NCBI GenBank assembly: GCA_945861915.1
Contig: CAMAWK010000004.1
Coordinates: forward strand, 1 to 40,176
Direction of reading: 5' to 3'
Source: Flavobacterium psychrophilum
GTDB lineage: Bacteria > Bacteroidota > Bacteroidia > Flavobacteriales > Flavobacteriaceae
Length of the DNA stretch: 40,176 nucleotides
Translations under genes and position numbers: made by a program
Shown here: in pieces, positions 24,975 to 34,290 of the stretch
Layout: every line of letters starts with the position of its first letter
How positions within the stretch are numbered: the first letter of the stretch is position 1
Notes under the pieces: generated by a model
Told to the model about the DNA's origin: nothing
The model's database searches: none
What the model saw: the letters and a program-made list of their open reading frames with translations, nothing else

Positions 24975-26633
24975 ATGGAACCAAATTCTAACGAAGTTAC
25001 TTTTGACAAATGCCCGTTATGCGGTAGTTGTACATTGCCGTTAAACAAACATTTCCATTCTAAGGCAGAAGCAGATCTTTTATTGGCTATTCAAAATGTA
25101 TTGCCTGGTTGGTCACAAGAGGACGGAATTTGTTCTCGTTGTACCGATGAATGCAGATTTGAAGTAGAAGCTTTGCACAAATCGATGGATAAGCTGAAGA
25201 TGAAGCATTTGTATAATTTCGATTTAGAATTTTTAGTATTACCCATTCATGTAAGATTGGACGCCAATACGGAATATACCGGAAAAGGAGTTACTATTTG
25301 TTTTATTGATAGCGGATTTTATCCTCATCAGGATTTAGTTGCTGCTAAAAATAGAATTAAAACAATAGTTGATATTACAAATCCAAAAAATACGCTCGAA
25401 AATTATTTTTCTAAACCCCATGATGAAAGTTGGCACGGGACAATGACCAGTGTGGTTTGTGCAGGCGACGGATTTTTATCAGGCGGATTGTACAAAGGAA
25501 TTGCCCCTGATGCGGAATTAGTTTTATTGAAAGTACAAGATGAAAAAGGGAAGATAAGCGGTGAAAATATTGTAAAAGCACTGGAATGGGTTAATAAAAA
25601 TCATAAAAAATATGATATTAAGATTGTAAATCTTTCTATAAGTGATGATTTTGCTGAATCATTTAAGACCAATTTGGTTAGCCAAAAAGCAGAAGAATTA
25701 ATCAAAAAAAATATACTACTTGTTGCTGCTGTTGGCAATGATGAACATGCCGAAATTTTACCTCCTGCTAGTTCTCCAAATATCATTGCTGTTGGTGGAG
25801 TAGATGACCATAATAAATTGGACGATTCGATTGAACCATATCATTCAACTTATGGATTGACCATTGATCATATCATAAAACCAGAATTGGTTAGTAATGC
25901 CATTTGGATTCCTACCCCCATTTTGCCAGATTCTTTTGAAATGAAAAGGGCTACTATTTTGTTTGAATTGCTTCATGAAAAAGAAAAATTCAAAGAACTT
26001 TTAAAAGAAAATTATAAAATAATGGGTTGGTCAAATTACATTCAAGTGATGTCTGAAGGCGAGGCCAAAAATGAAATAAAAAAAGCTATTTGGGATAAAA
26101 AATACCTCACAAAACATTATCAACATTCAGACGGAACATCTTTTGCAGCGCCGATTGTTTGTTCTATTGCAGCACAGTTGCTAGAAATTAATCCCAATTT
26201 AACGGTGGCTCAATTGCGTGCCATACTTTTTAATACCGCTAAAAGTTTACCTGCTTTTCCAGGCGAAAGACAAGGGTATGGAATTATTAATCCAAAAAAA
26301 GCATTGTACGAAGTATTAGAAAAAGAACCCATTGATATTCCTTTAGAGATTCCAAAGATTGATTTAAAAGAAGAAAAAATTGTCTTTTTTACTTTCATTC
26401 CAAATGCAAAAACAGTTTCATTGGCTGGCGATTTCAATAATTGGAAACCTGATGAGGTTATTCTTCAACCTTTTAAAGACGATGTTTGGAAAGTGGAATT
26501 ACCCTTATTGCCAAAAGGTGAGTATGTCTATAAATTTTGTATTGACAACCAATGGTGGAAAGAAGATAGTTCGAATCCGTATAAAGTAGATGATACTTAT
26601 GGAGGTTGGAATAGCGTGTTTAAAATCAATTAA
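24975..26633 (+). CDS. Cytoplasmic subtilisin-like protease with Cys clusters and C-terminal glycogen-binding domain
   Basis: The protein has 552 residues and no signal peptide. Residues 1-65 carry two Cys clusters, CPLCGSC (C13, C16, C19) and CSRCTDEC (C53, C56, C60), likely a zinc or iron-sulfur site. Residues about 100-440 are a peptidase S8 domain with a full triad: D112 in FIDSG, H154 in ESWHGT and S389 in DGTSFAAP, plus oxyanion N255 in VGND. Residues about 465-552 form an AMPK/CBM48-like glycogen-binding module ('VSLAGDFNNWKPDEVILQPF', 'GEYVYKFCIDNQWW', 'NPYKVDDTYGGWNSVFKI'). This order is unusual: subtilases are mostly secreted, and CBM48 normally sits on glycogen enzymes. It lies between GMC and SDR genes, upstream of GH63 and debranching-type genes, suggesting proteolysis directed to alpha-glucan-bound proteins. 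The target is unknown. Confidence 0.85.
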   Translation: MEPNSNEVTFDKCPLCGSCTLPLNKHFHSKAEADLLLAIQNVLPGWSQEDGICSRCTDECRFEVEALHKSMDKLKMKHLYNFDLEFLVLPIHVRLDANTEYTGKGVTICFIDSGFYPHQDLVAAKNRIKTIVDITNPKNTLENYFSKPHDESWHGTMTSVVCAGDGFLSGGLYKGIAPDAELVLLKVQDEKGKISGENIVKALEWVNKNHKKYDIKIVNLSISDDFAESFKTNLVSQKAEELIKKNILLVAAVGNDEHAEILPPASSPNIIAVGGVDDHNKLDDSIEPYHSTYGLTIDHIIKPELVSNAIWIPTPILPDSFEMKRATILFELLHEKEKFKELLKENYKIMGWSNYIQVMSEGEAKNEIKKAIWDKKYLTKHYQHSDGTSFAAPIVCSIAAQLLEINPNLTVAQLRAILFNTAKSLPAFPGERQGYGIINPKKALYEVLEKEPIDIPLEIPKIDLKEEKIVFFTFIPNAKTVSLAGDFNNWKPDEVILQPFKDDVWKVELPLLPKGEYVYKFCIDNQWWKEDSSNPYKVDDTYGGWNSVFKIN

Positions 26634-26668
26634 AAATTCAAAATATAAAACGGAATAAACAAAACATC

Positions 26669-27484
26669 ATGAAAAAAAATCAAATTTATTTAGATGGACA
26701 AACAGCATTAGTAACTGGTGCAAGTTCAGGAATAGGAAAAGCAACAGCCATTGAATTAGGACAAGCAAGAGCCAATGTTGCAGTAAATTATATTGGTAAT
26801 TCTACTGGTGCAGATGAAGCTGCGGATATTATTATTAAAAATGGGGGAAAAGCCATCACTATAAAAGGAGATGTTAGCAAACAAGATCAAGTTAAAAATA
26901 TGTTTGCTACTACCATTAAAGAATTCGGAACGCTTGATATTTTGGTAAATAATGCGGGTCTTCAAAAAGATGCTCCTTTTTTAGAAATGACTTTAGAAGA
27001 TTGGAATTTTGTACTTGCGGTGAATTTAACTGGTCAATTTTTGTGTTCCCAAGAGGCGGTTCGAGAATTCAAACGTCGTGGACCAAGACCTGAAATATCG
27101 TCGTCTTTGGGTAAAATTATTTGTATGAGTTCGGTGCATGAAATTATTCCGTGGGCTGGACATATTAATTATGCAGCTTCTAAAGGAGGAGTGATGTTGT
27201 TTATGAAATCATTGGCACAAGAATTAGGTCCATCAAAAATTAGAGTGAACAGTATTGCCCCGGGTGCTATTAAAACTCCTATCAATACCTCAGCTTGGCA
27301 TACTCCTGAAGCCGAAGAAAAATTACTAAAATTAATTCCTTACAAAAGAGTTGGTTTGACGTCTGACGTTGGAAATGTTGCTGTCTTTTTAGCATCTGAT
27401 TTATCCGATTATATTCATGGCGAAACTATTTTTGTAGACGGTGGAATGAGTTTGTACCCAGGTTTTGAAGACGGAAACGGTTAA
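26669..27484 (+). CDS. SDR oxidoreductase, glucose 1-dehydrogenase-like
   Basis: The protein has 271 residues, a classical SDR. It has the cofactor motif TGASSGIG (16-23), 'NNAG' (94-97), catalytic S154/S155 region, and Y168 and K172 in YAASK. The absence of an acidic residue right after the second strand ('NYIGNS') fits NADP or dual use, as in bacterial glucose 1-dehydrogenases. The C-terminal 'GETIFVDGGMSLYPGF' also matches that subgroup. The likely reaction is oxidation of glucose or another sugar to its lactone in the cytosol; 3-oxoacyl reductases look similar, so substrate is uncertain. It lies 35 bases after the subtilase gene and 42 bases before GH63, which could supply glucose. Confidence 0.8.
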   Translation: MKKNQIYLDGQTALVTGASSGIGKATAIELGQARANVAVNYIGNSTGADEAADIIIKNGGKAITIKGDVSKQDQVKNMFATTIKEFGTLDILVNNAGLQKDAPFLEMTLEDWNFVLAVNLTGQFLCSQEAVREFKRRGPRPEISSSLGKIICMSSVHEIIPWAGHINYAASKGGVMLFMKSLAQELGPSKIRVNSIAPGAIKTPINTSAWHTPEAEEKLLKLIPYKRVGLTSDVGNVAVFLASDLSDYIHGETIFVDGGMSLYPGFEDGNG

Positions 27485-27526
27485 AATTGAAAAAGTAAAT
27501 CTAAAAAGTAAAAACATAAAAGCATC

Positions 27527-30142
27527 ATGGAAAACGAAAGACTATCGGATCATTACAACAAAAAAACAAATTGGTTAAAATTTGGACCTTACTTAAGCGA
27601 AAGACAATGGGGAACGGTTAGAGAAGATTACAGCGAAAACGGAACTGCTTGGGACTATTTCCCGCACGATCACGCGCGTTCTAGAACCTATCGTTGGGGA
27701 GAAGATGGTATTGCCGGGATTTCTGATGAGTTGCAACGGATTTGCTTTTCGGTTACTTTATGGAATGGAAAAGATCCTATTTTGAAGGAAAGAATTTTTG
27801 GTTTGGCAGGTCCTGAAGGGAATCACGGCGAAGATGTGAAAGAGTTGTATTACTATTTAGATAGTACGCCAACGCACTCTTATATGAAACATTTGTATAA
27901 ATATCCACAAGCTGAATTTCCTTATCAACAGCTCGTTGAGGTGAATAGAAATCGTTCGAAAAGTGAAGCAGAATTTGAGCTTTTGGACTCGGGGGTTTTT
28001 AATGACAACAAGTATTTTGATGTTTTTACAGAATATGCCAAAAATAATGAAGAAGATATTTTAATCCGAATCACAGTAGTTAATCATGGTAATGAAACTG
28101 CACCAATTGCTATTTTACCAACCCTTTGGTTGCGAAATCTTTGGACGCCAAACGTCATAAAAGAAAAACCGAGCTTAAAATTATCTAAATCGGGTAGTAC
28201 AAAGTTTGTAGCCGTCAATCATTCGGAAATTGGAAATTATAATTTCTATTTTCAAACTGCCGATGAGTTGCTATTTACAGAAAATGAAAGTAATAAAGAG
28301 CGTTTGTATAATGTGCCGAATGAAACGCCTTATGTAAAAGATTCTTTTCATAATGCCGTAATCGATAATGACTTTTCATTATTTAAAAATAATAACGAAG
28401 GGACAAAGTTTTCTCCTTTATATCAAAGATCTGTTCCTGCGAATGGAGAAACAGTTGTTTATGTTCGACTTTCAAAAGAGGCGATTAAAAGTCCTTTTGA
28501 TGCAAAATCACTGCAATTATTTGATCAAAGAATTAGTGAAGCCGATACTTTTTATAATTCAATAATTACCAAAGATGCGGCATTGGCGAACATCCAACGG
28601 CAAGCTTTTGCTGGAATGTTGTGGTCTAAACAATACTATAATATTGATATCCCTAAGTGGCTTAATGGTGATGAAGGACAAGTTCCTCCACCAGCTAATC
28701 GAAAAACAGGAAGAAACAGCAATTGGAAAACCTTGAATAATGAAGATATTATTTCGATGCCAGACAAATGGGAATATCCTTGGTATGCAGCATGGGATTT
28801 GGCTTTTCATTGTGTGCCGCTTTCTATGGTGGATACTCAATTTGCCAAAAACCAATTGATATTGTTTTTGAGAGAATGGTATATGCATCCAAATGGTCAG
28901 ATTCCGGCTTATGAATGGGCTTTTGGAGACGTAAATCCTCCTGTTCACGCTTGGTCGGCAATGAAAGTATATCGAATGGAAAAAGAGAAAAAGGGTCAGG
29001 GAGATGTTGATTTCTTGAAGCGTGTTTTCCATAAATTGATGCTCAACTTTACTTGGTGGGTGAATAGAAAAGATACGAACGGAAATAATGTTTTTGAGGG
29101 AGGCTTTTTAGGATTGGACAATATTGGGATTTTTGATAGAAGTTCTGCTATTCCTGGTGGTGGTCATTTAGAACAAGCCGATGGTACTTCTTGGATGGCA
29201 ATGTACAGTTTGAATATGTTGGATATGGCATTGGAAATAAATGCTTATGATCATTCTTTTGAAGATGTAACGACTAAATTCTTTGAACATTTTGGTTATA
29301 TCGCCGAAAGTTTAAACCGCATTGGACACGATTGGTCTGGCGCTTGGGACGAAGAACAAGGTTTTTTCTATGATATTTTAGCATTGCCAAACAATGAATA
29401 TGTGCCTTTAAAAGTTCGTTCCTTAGTTGGATTAACTACACTTTTTGCGGTATTACCTTTAGACAAAGAACGATTGGATAAAGCGCCAGATTTCTTGAGA
29501 AGATTAAATTGGTTTTCTAAATATCAAGAAAAAACACACGACTATCAAGTCATTGAAGAGGCGAAGAACGACAAAATACTATTGTCTTTGATTCCTCAAA
29601 ATCGGTTGACGAGATTATTAGAAGCGATGTTGAGTGAAGCCGAATTTCTTTCGCCAAACGGCATTAGATCGTTGTCTAAAATTCACGAAAATGGCTATAG
29701 CGAATGGATTGCTGGCGAACAATTTGGTTTGAGCTACGATCCAGCGGAGAGTAATTCTGGGTTGTTTGGAGGAAATTCTAACTGGAGAGGCCCTGTTTGG
29801 ATGCCGATGAATTATCTTTTGATTGAATCTTTGAGAAGTTATTATGACTATTATGGAACTGATTTTAAAGTGGAGTTTCCGACAGGTTCTGGTAATTTAT
29901 TAGACTTGAATCAAGTGGCTGATGAATTGTCGAAAAGATTGGTGGGGATTTTTCAGGAAGATGCTACAGGAAATCGACCAGTAAATAACTATGATAGTTT
30001 TTATCAAAACGAACATTCAAAGGATCTTATTCTGTTTTACGAATATTTTCACGGAGATAACGGAAGAGGTGTTGGGGCGACGCATCAAACTGGTTGGACA
30101 GGTGTGGTTGCGGAACTAATTGATAAAGTTTACACAAAATAA
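27527..30142 (+). CDS. GH63-family alpha-glucosidase-like protein
   Basis: The protein has 871 residues and no signal peptide. The start 'WLKFGPYLSERQWGTVREDYS' with 'AWDYFPHDHARSRTYRWGEDG' is the hallmark of the bacterial GH63 group annotated as glucosidases. The N-terminal half is a beta-sandwich. From about residue 355 an (alpha/alpha)6 barrel begins, with 'EYPWYAAWDLAFHCVPLSM' carrying the probable catalytic acid D424. 'NWRGPVWMPMNYLLIESL' near residues 755-775 is the region that holds the general base in this family. Eukaryotic GH63 trims glucose from N-glycans; bacterial members act on alpha-glucosides such as trehalose, mannosylglycerate, glucosylglycerate or short alpha-glucans. It is 12 bases before the debranching-type gene, and a joint role in cytoplasmic alpha-glucan or compatible-solute turnover is inferred. 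Confidence 0.8.
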   Translation: MENERLSDHYNKKTNWLKFGPYLSERQWGTVREDYSENGTAWDYFPHDHARSRTYRWGEDGIAGISDELQRICFSVTLWNGKDPILKERIFGLAGPEGNHGEDVKELYYYLDSTPTHSYMKHLYKYPQAEFPYQQLVEVNRNRSKSEAEFELLDSGVFNDNKYFDVFTEYAKNNEEDILIRITVVNHGNETAPIAILPTLWLRNLWTPNVIKEKPSLKLSKSGSTKFVAVNHSEIGNYNFYFQTADELLFTENESNKERLYNVPNETPYVKDSFHNAVIDNDFSLFKNNNEGTKFSPLYQRSVPANGETVVYVRLSKEAIKSPFDAKSLQLFDQRISEADTFYNSIITKDAALANIQRQAFAGMLWSKQYYNIDIPKWLNGDEGQVPPPANRKTGRNSNWKTLNNEDIISMPDKWEYPWYAAWDLAFHCVPLSMVDTQFAKNQLILFLREWYMHPNGQIPAYEWAFGDVNPPVHAWSAMKVYRMEKEKKGQGDVDFLKRVFHKLMLNFTWWVNRKDTNGNNVFEGGFLGLDNIGIFDRSSAIPGGGHLEQADGTSWMAMYSLNMLDMALEINAYDHSFEDVTTKFFEHFGYIAESLNRIGHDWSGAWDEEQGFFYDILALPNNEYVPLKVRSLVGLTTLFAVLPLDKERLDKAPDFLRRLNWFSKYQEKTHDYQVIEEAKNDKILLSLIPQNRLTRLLEAMLSEAEFLSPNGIRSLSKIHENGYSEWIAGEQFGLSYDPAESNSGLFGGNSNWRGPVWMPMNYLLIESLRSYYDYYGTDFKVEFPTGSGNLLDLNQVADELSKRLVGIFQEDATGNRPVNNYDSFYQNEHSKDLILFYEYFHGDNGRGVGATHQTGWTGVVAELIDKVYTK

Positions 30143-30154
30143 AATTTATTCATT

Positions 30155-32113
30155 ATGGAAAATAATTTTTTAGAAAAAGAATGGATTCATACCAACGGAA
30201 TTGGAGGGTATGCGTCGTCAACCATTTCGGGAGCCAATTCTAGAAGGTATCACGGATTGCTGGTAGCTTCACTAAATCCGCCTACTGACAGAAGAGTATT
30301 GGTGAGTAAGATTGACGAGGAAATCAAACTTTCTACTGATGAAATAATTCAATTGGGTTCGAATCAATATCCAAATGCGGTTTATCCTCAAGGCTATTCT
30401 TTCATCAAAGAATATCAAATATTTCCTTATCCTGTTTTTACATTTGAAGGGGAGAATTTCAAAATTCAAAAGTCTGTTTTTCATAAAAGAGGTTCCAATA
30501 CTGTTTTTGTTGAATATGTAAATCAAGGAAAAGAAAGCATCGAAATTTCGTTGAATACTACTTTTGTAAACAGAGATTACCACAGTATGTCACACGAAAG
30601 TGAAAGCTGCAATTTTTATAAAGCGGAAGTTGAAAATGGGCAACAAATTATTTATGGGTATTACGATTCGGTTCCTGTTTACGAGAAAATTTCGAAAGGA
30701 ATATTTGAAGAAAACAGGCAATGGATAAAAAATGTCGAGTATAAAGAAGAACGAAAAAGAGGCTTGGATTTTAATGAAGATACCTATTCGATTGGCTCTT
30801 GGGTTGTCAATTTAAAACCCAAAGAAAATGTAGTTTTATCCTATTCAACCGATGTCAATTTACATTCATTTGATCCAGAAAAAGTAAAGAAAGAGATTGT
30901 TGCCTACCAAAAAACAATCACTTCAAACAAGAACAATACCTTCTTTAACGATTTATTGCTTTCCGGAGATCAATTTGTTGTAGATAGAAATTCAACACAA
31001 AGCAAAACTATAATTGCAGGCTATCATTGGTTTACCGATTGGGGACGAGACACTATGATTGCGATGCGCGGTTTAAGCATTGCCACTGGAAGACAGGAAG
31101 AATCTAAATTAATTCTGGAAACCTTCTTAAAAAGTTTAAACCAAGGGATGTTGCCCAATCGTTTTCCAGATAATCCAAATGATGAACCAGAATTTAATAC
31201 TGTTGATGCTACACTTTGGTTATTTATAGTTTTGTATGAGTATTATGAAAAGTTCAAAGATTTAGAATTAATTCAAAACAATTTTGCGCAATTAACAGAA
31301 GTAATCGAATACCATTTAAACGGAACTCGATACAACATTCACTGCACTCCCGAGGGCTTTATTTATGCAGGAGAAGGAATTGCACAACTAACTTGGATGG
31401 ATGCGAGAATTGGTGATTACGTGGTAACGCCAAGACACGGTTGTCCGGTTGAAATTAATGTTTTGTGGTATAATGCCTTAAAGATATATCATCAATTTTC
31501 AATAGTAGTTAGTCAAAAGATTGATTCTAGGATTACTGAAATCATTAATCATTTCCCTCAAAATTTTAAAAATCATTTTTTAAATAGCAAAGGGTTTCTT
31601 AATGATTTAGTGCTGCCAACAATTTCCGTGGATCAATCCATTCGACCTAATCAAATTTACGCCTTGAGTTTGCCTTTCAACCTTTTAACAATCGAAGATG
31701 AAAAATCAGTTTTTGCAACTGTAGAAAAATACCTGTATACTGATTTGGGATTACGAACTTTGTCCGAAAATCATCCCGATTTCAAGCCTTTTTATGGAGG
31801 TAATATTTGGAGTAGAGATAATGCGTATCATCAAGGAACGGTTTGGCCTTTTATATTTGGCGAATATTGGACTGCCAAATACAATATCAGTACTGATAAA
31901 GAAGAAGTGAAAAATGAATTTGTACAAGCAGTACAAACCCTTAAAAATCATTTTTATAACGAAAATGGATTGTATGCCATCTCTGAAATATTTGATGGTA
32001 AAGATCCAAAACCAAATCTTGGAAGAGGAACAATGCAACAAGCTTGGTCGGTCTCAAATATCATCAAAGTGATGATTGATTTTGGATTGACAGGAAAAGA
32101 AATAGCAATTTAA
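30155..32113 (+). CDS. Amylo-alpha-1,6-glucosidase (glycogen debranching type, GH133-like)
   Basis: The protein has 652 residues and no signal peptide. The N-terminal domain begins 'KEWIHTNGIGGYASSTISGANSRRYHGLLVAS', the standard GDE N-terminal signature. The (alpha/alpha)6 part has 'AGYHWFTDWGRDTMIAMRGLSIATGR' (around residues 287-312), 'NTVDATLWLF' and 'EGFIYAGEGIAQLTWMDARIGDYVVTPRHG', all conserved in GH133 glucosidases. This is the classical prokaryotic single-function debranching enzyme, about 650 residues long, which removes alpha-1,6-linked glucose from glycogen limit dextrins. It directly follows GH63 (12-base gap) and precedes an aquaporin gene (9-base gap). Together with the glycogen-binding module on the nearby protease, it supports alpha-glucan turnover as the theme of this cluster. 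Confidence 0.88.
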   Translation: MENNFLEKEWIHTNGIGGYASSTISGANSRRYHGLLVASLNPPTDRRVLVSKIDEEIKLSTDEIIQLGSNQYPNAVYPQGYSFIKEYQIFPYPVFTFEGENFKIQKSVFHKRGSNTVFVEYVNQGKESIEISLNTTFVNRDYHSMSHESESCNFYKAEVENGQQIIYGYYDSVPVYEKISKGIFEENRQWIKNVEYKEERKRGLDFNEDTYSIGSWVVNLKPKENVVLSYSTDVNLHSFDPEKVKKEIVAYQKTITSNKNNTFFNDLLLSGDQFVVDRNSTQSKTIIAGYHWFTDWGRDTMIAMRGLSIATGRQEESKLILETFLKSLNQGMLPNRFPDNPNDEPEFNTVDATLWLFIVLYEYYEKFKDLELIQNNFAQLTEVIEYHLNGTRYNIHCTPEGFIYAGEGIAQLTWMDARIGDYVVTPRHGCPVEINVLWYNALKIYHQFSIVVSQKIDSRITEIINHFPQNFKNHFLNSKGFLNDLVLPTISVDQSIRPNQIYALSLPFNLLTIEDEKSVFATVEKYLYTDLGLRTLSENHPDFKPFYGGNIWSRDNAYHQGTVWPFIFGEYWTAKYNISTDKEEVKNEFVQAVQTLKNHFYNENGLYAISEIFDGKDPKPNLGRGTMQQAWSVSNIIKVMIDFGLTGKEIAI

Positions 32114-32122
32114 AAGCCAAAA

Positions 32123-32899
32123 ATGATTACAGCCTTTACATCCAATTGGAAAATATACAGTTATGAAGCTTTAGCATTAGGCTTGTTTATGGTGTCTGCT
32201 TGTGCTTTTACTATTATTATTGAGCACCCTGATTTTTGGATAAAAAATAATATTGAAAGTTCAATTATTAGAAGATTTTTAAACGGTTGTGCGATGGGAA
32301 TCACGGCGGTTTTATTGATTTATTCCAACTTTGGAAAAGCCTCTGGAGCTCACATGAATCCCGCAGTTACCATTGCTAATTGGCAAATGGATCGAATAAA
32401 AACAACCGATGCAATTTTTTATATTATTTTTCAATTTTTGGGAGGAATAGTAGGTGTACTCATCTTTAAAATTTTCTTTTTTGAATACATTAGCCATCCT
32501 AACATTAATTATGTGGTAACCGTTCCTTCTTCAAATTCAACTGTTTTACACTCTTTTCTATTTGAATTTTTACTTTCATTCGTGATGCTTTTGTCGGTAT
32601 TAATTTTAAGTAATCTTTCTAAATTATCCAGTTATACCGGTTATTTTGTTGGAATGCTACTCATTATTTATATCACATTTGAAGCTCCCATTTCAGGAAT
32701 GAGTATCAATCCAGCAAGAACAGTTGGTTCTGCATTTGCTTCAGGCAATTATACTTCCATTTGGTTGTATTTTTTTGCTCCAATTTTGGCTATGCTGTCA
32801 GCAGGAATAATTTATAGAAAAGCATACAAAATCATCAATTCTGAATGTCAAACTATGCAATGTCTTATGTCTGGAAATAATCTTAAACAGAGCTTATAA
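32123..32899 (+). CDS. Aquaporin/MIP-family channel
   Basis: The protein has 258 residues with six hydrophobic helices. Both pore boxes are intact: N79-P80-A81 in GAHMNPAVT and N196-P197-A198 in SINPART, with selectivity-filter R199. The half-repeats show the expected inverted duplication. An N-terminal segment of about 10 polar residues precedes helix 1. MIP proteins pass water, glycerol or other small neutral solutes. Filter positions other than the Arg cannot be judged confidently by eye, so water versus glycerol remains open. Its place between alpha-glucan enzymes and an SDR suggests osmotic adjustment or polyol exchange. Confidence 0.88.
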   Translation: MITAFTSNWKIYSYEALALGLFMVSACAFTIIIEHPDFWIKNNIESSIIRRFLNGCAMGITAVLLIYSNFGKASGAHMNPAVTIANWQMDRIKTTDAIFYIIFQFLGGIVGVLIFKIFFFEYISHPNINYVVTVPSSNSTVLHSFLFEFLLSFVMLLSVLILSNLSKLSSYTGYFVGMLLIIYITFEAPISGMSINPARTVGSAFASGNYTSIWLYFFAPILAMLSAGIIYRKAYKIINSECQTMQCLMSGNNLKQSL

Positions 32900-32928
32900 A
32901 GTTTTTTAATAATTAGCAAAAAAATAAA

Positions 32929-33612
32929 ATGAAAAGATCAATCATAATAAGTGGTGCATCAGGAAATTTAGGCAAAGAAGTCGTAAAAAAATTAGCAAAT
33001 AATGGAAATCATTTATCTTTAATTGTAAGTAGTAAATCTCCAGAAGAATATAATTATCTAGAAAATACTCATAGTAAAGTTGTTGATTTAAATAATGAAA
33101 TTGAAGCTGAAAATTTCATTAATAACTCTTTTGAAAGAGAGAAAGCCATTGATACTGCTATTCTTTTGGTGGGTGGATTTAGTCCTGGTGACATCAAAAA
33201 CACCGACAACGAGGCTATTTTAAAAATGATAAACATTAATTTTTTCACTGCTTATAATTTAGTTCGACCTTTATTAAATCATTTCGAAAAGCAAAGTTTT
33301 GGACAAATCATTTTGGTTAGTTCAAAGGTTGCAGTTGAGCCAGGAAAAGGTGCTGGATGTTTTGCATACACTCTTTCAAAACAAATGTTGTATAATTTAG
33401 CTCAATTCATCAATATTGCCAACGAAAAAATTGTTGTTAATGTAATTTTTCCAAGTACTATTGATACGCCAGCGACGAGACAATCTGCTCCAAATGCTGA
33501 TTATTCCAAATGGGTTTCAACAGAAACTCTGGCGGAAAGCATTTCGTTTTTGGTATCTGACACTGGAAAACAGTTGAGAGATACTATGTTGAAAGTGTAT
33601 AATAATGCTTAA
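32929..33612 (+). CDS. SDR-family oxidoreductase
   Basis: The protein has 227 residues. It has the Rossmann motif SGASGNLG (8-15, Gly-rich SDR type), a central 'ILVSSKVA' Ser region (131-132) and catalytic Y147 and K151 in YTLSK. It is shorter and clearly different from the SDR at 26669. 'DTAILLVGGFSPGD' replaces the usual NNAG motif. The substrate is not recognisable. The stop codon overlaps the ATG of the next gene (TAATG, sharing base 33612), which is strong evidence for translational coupling with the membrane-protein genes downstream. Confidence 0.8.
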   Translation: MKRSIIISGASGNLGKEVVKKLANNGNHLSLIVSSKSPEEYNYLENTHSKVVDLNNEIEAENFINNSFEREKAIDTAILLVGGFSPGDIKNTDNEAILKMININFFTAYNLVRPLLNHFEKQSFGQIILVSSKVAVEPGKGAGCFAYTLSKQMLYNLAQFINIANEKIVVNVIFPSTIDTPATRQSAPNADYSKWVSTETLAESISFLVSDTGKQLRDTMLKVYNNA

Positions 33613-33989
33613 TGGAAACGAATATCGAAAATATCATAGCTTCTATTGCATTTGTTATTCAACTTTGTAGTGCTTCCATTTTACTGTTTGGTTTTGTAAA
33701 AATCTTTATAAAATTTTGGCTATTTGAATTAAAAAGTTTCCGATTCAAAAGCAAAGAAACATCTTCAAATTTCAAACAATTAAAAAACGATATTGGCGCC
33801 TACATTTTGCTGGGATTAGATTTTTATATTATTGCAGATATTCTCGAATCGATGGTGGCAAAAGATGAAAAAAGCTTAATAAGATTAGCATTAGTAATTG
33901 TAATTAGAACCATTATTGGTTATTTTCTTGGAAAAGAAATGGAACATAATTCTCAAGAAAAAAATCTAAATTTACCAAAACAAAATTAA
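33612..33989 (+). CDS. DUF1622-family membrane protein
   Basis: The protein has 125 residues and three hydrophobic segments (about 8-32, 60-80 and 88-108). 'DIGAYILLGLDFYIIADILESMV' followed by 'LIRLALVIVIRTIIGYFLGKE(M/L)E' is the typical DUF1622 core. The family's function is unknown. It is coupled to the SDR gene by a TAATG overlap and is followed after 1 base by another small membrane-protein gene, so it belongs to the same operon as the Rieske/ferric-reductase gene. Confidence 0.75.
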   Translation: METNIENIIASIAFVIQLCSASILLFGFVKIFIKFWLFELKSFRFKSKETSSNFKQLKNDIGAYILLGLDFYIIADILESMVAKDEKSLIRLALVIVIRTIIGYFLGKEMEHNSQEKNLNLPKQN

Positions 33990-33990
33990 A

Positions 33991-34191
33991 ATGATAGCCA
34001 TTTATTTTCTCTATTTATACATTGCCATTGGAATCGTAATTGCCCTATGGTTTGCCTTTTTCAAAGTTCAACATTTGGATCATAATGCTGAGGAAACTTC
34101 GCCATTATTCCGACTTTTAATTATTCCTGGAAGTGTCATTTTATGGCCTTATATCATTTATAAAATTATAAAACATGATCGCAAAGTATAG
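33991..34191 (+). CDS. Small two-helix membrane protein
   Basis: The protein has 66 residues with hydrophobic helices at about 3-24 and 42-61, joined by a short charged loop (VQHLDHNAEETSPLFR). It is Lys/Arg-rich at the C-terminus. I do not recognise the family. It begins 1 base after the DUF1622 stop and overlaps the next tiny gene by 17 bases. Such tight packing before a ferric-reductase-like gene suggests a subunit of a membrane redox complex, which is inference. Confidence 0.65.
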   Translation: MIAIYFLYLYIAIGIVIALWFAFFKVQHLDHNAEETSPLFRLLIIPGSVILWPYIIYKIIKHDRKV

Positions 34192-34279
34192 AAAAACGCA
34201 TTTTTTTTTATGGATAGTATTGACAATCGTTTTGATTTCATTAGCTATTCTAGGTTATTTATGGATTCCAAAATATTAA
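34175..34279 (+). CDS. Tiny single-helix membrane protein (34 aa)
   Basis: An ATG at 34175 opens a 34-codon frame ending in TAA at 34277-34279. It has a basic N-terminus (MIAKYRKTH), one clear hydrophobic helix (about residues 9-29, ending LGYLWIPKY) and no internal stop. It overlaps the preceding small membrane-protein gene by 17 bases in another frame and ends 11 bases before the Rieske-protein ATG. The coupling position, helix and basic start argue for a real small subunit rather than chance. Function unknown. Confidence 0.6.
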   Translation: MIAKYRKTHFFLWIVLTIVLISLAILGYLWIPKY

Positions 34280-34290
34280 AAATCAATTAG

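Noticed and set aside
28559-29032. 157-codon antisense ORF inside the GH63 gene
   Set aside because: Composition is typical of an antisense shadow and it lies over the conserved catalytic region of GH63.
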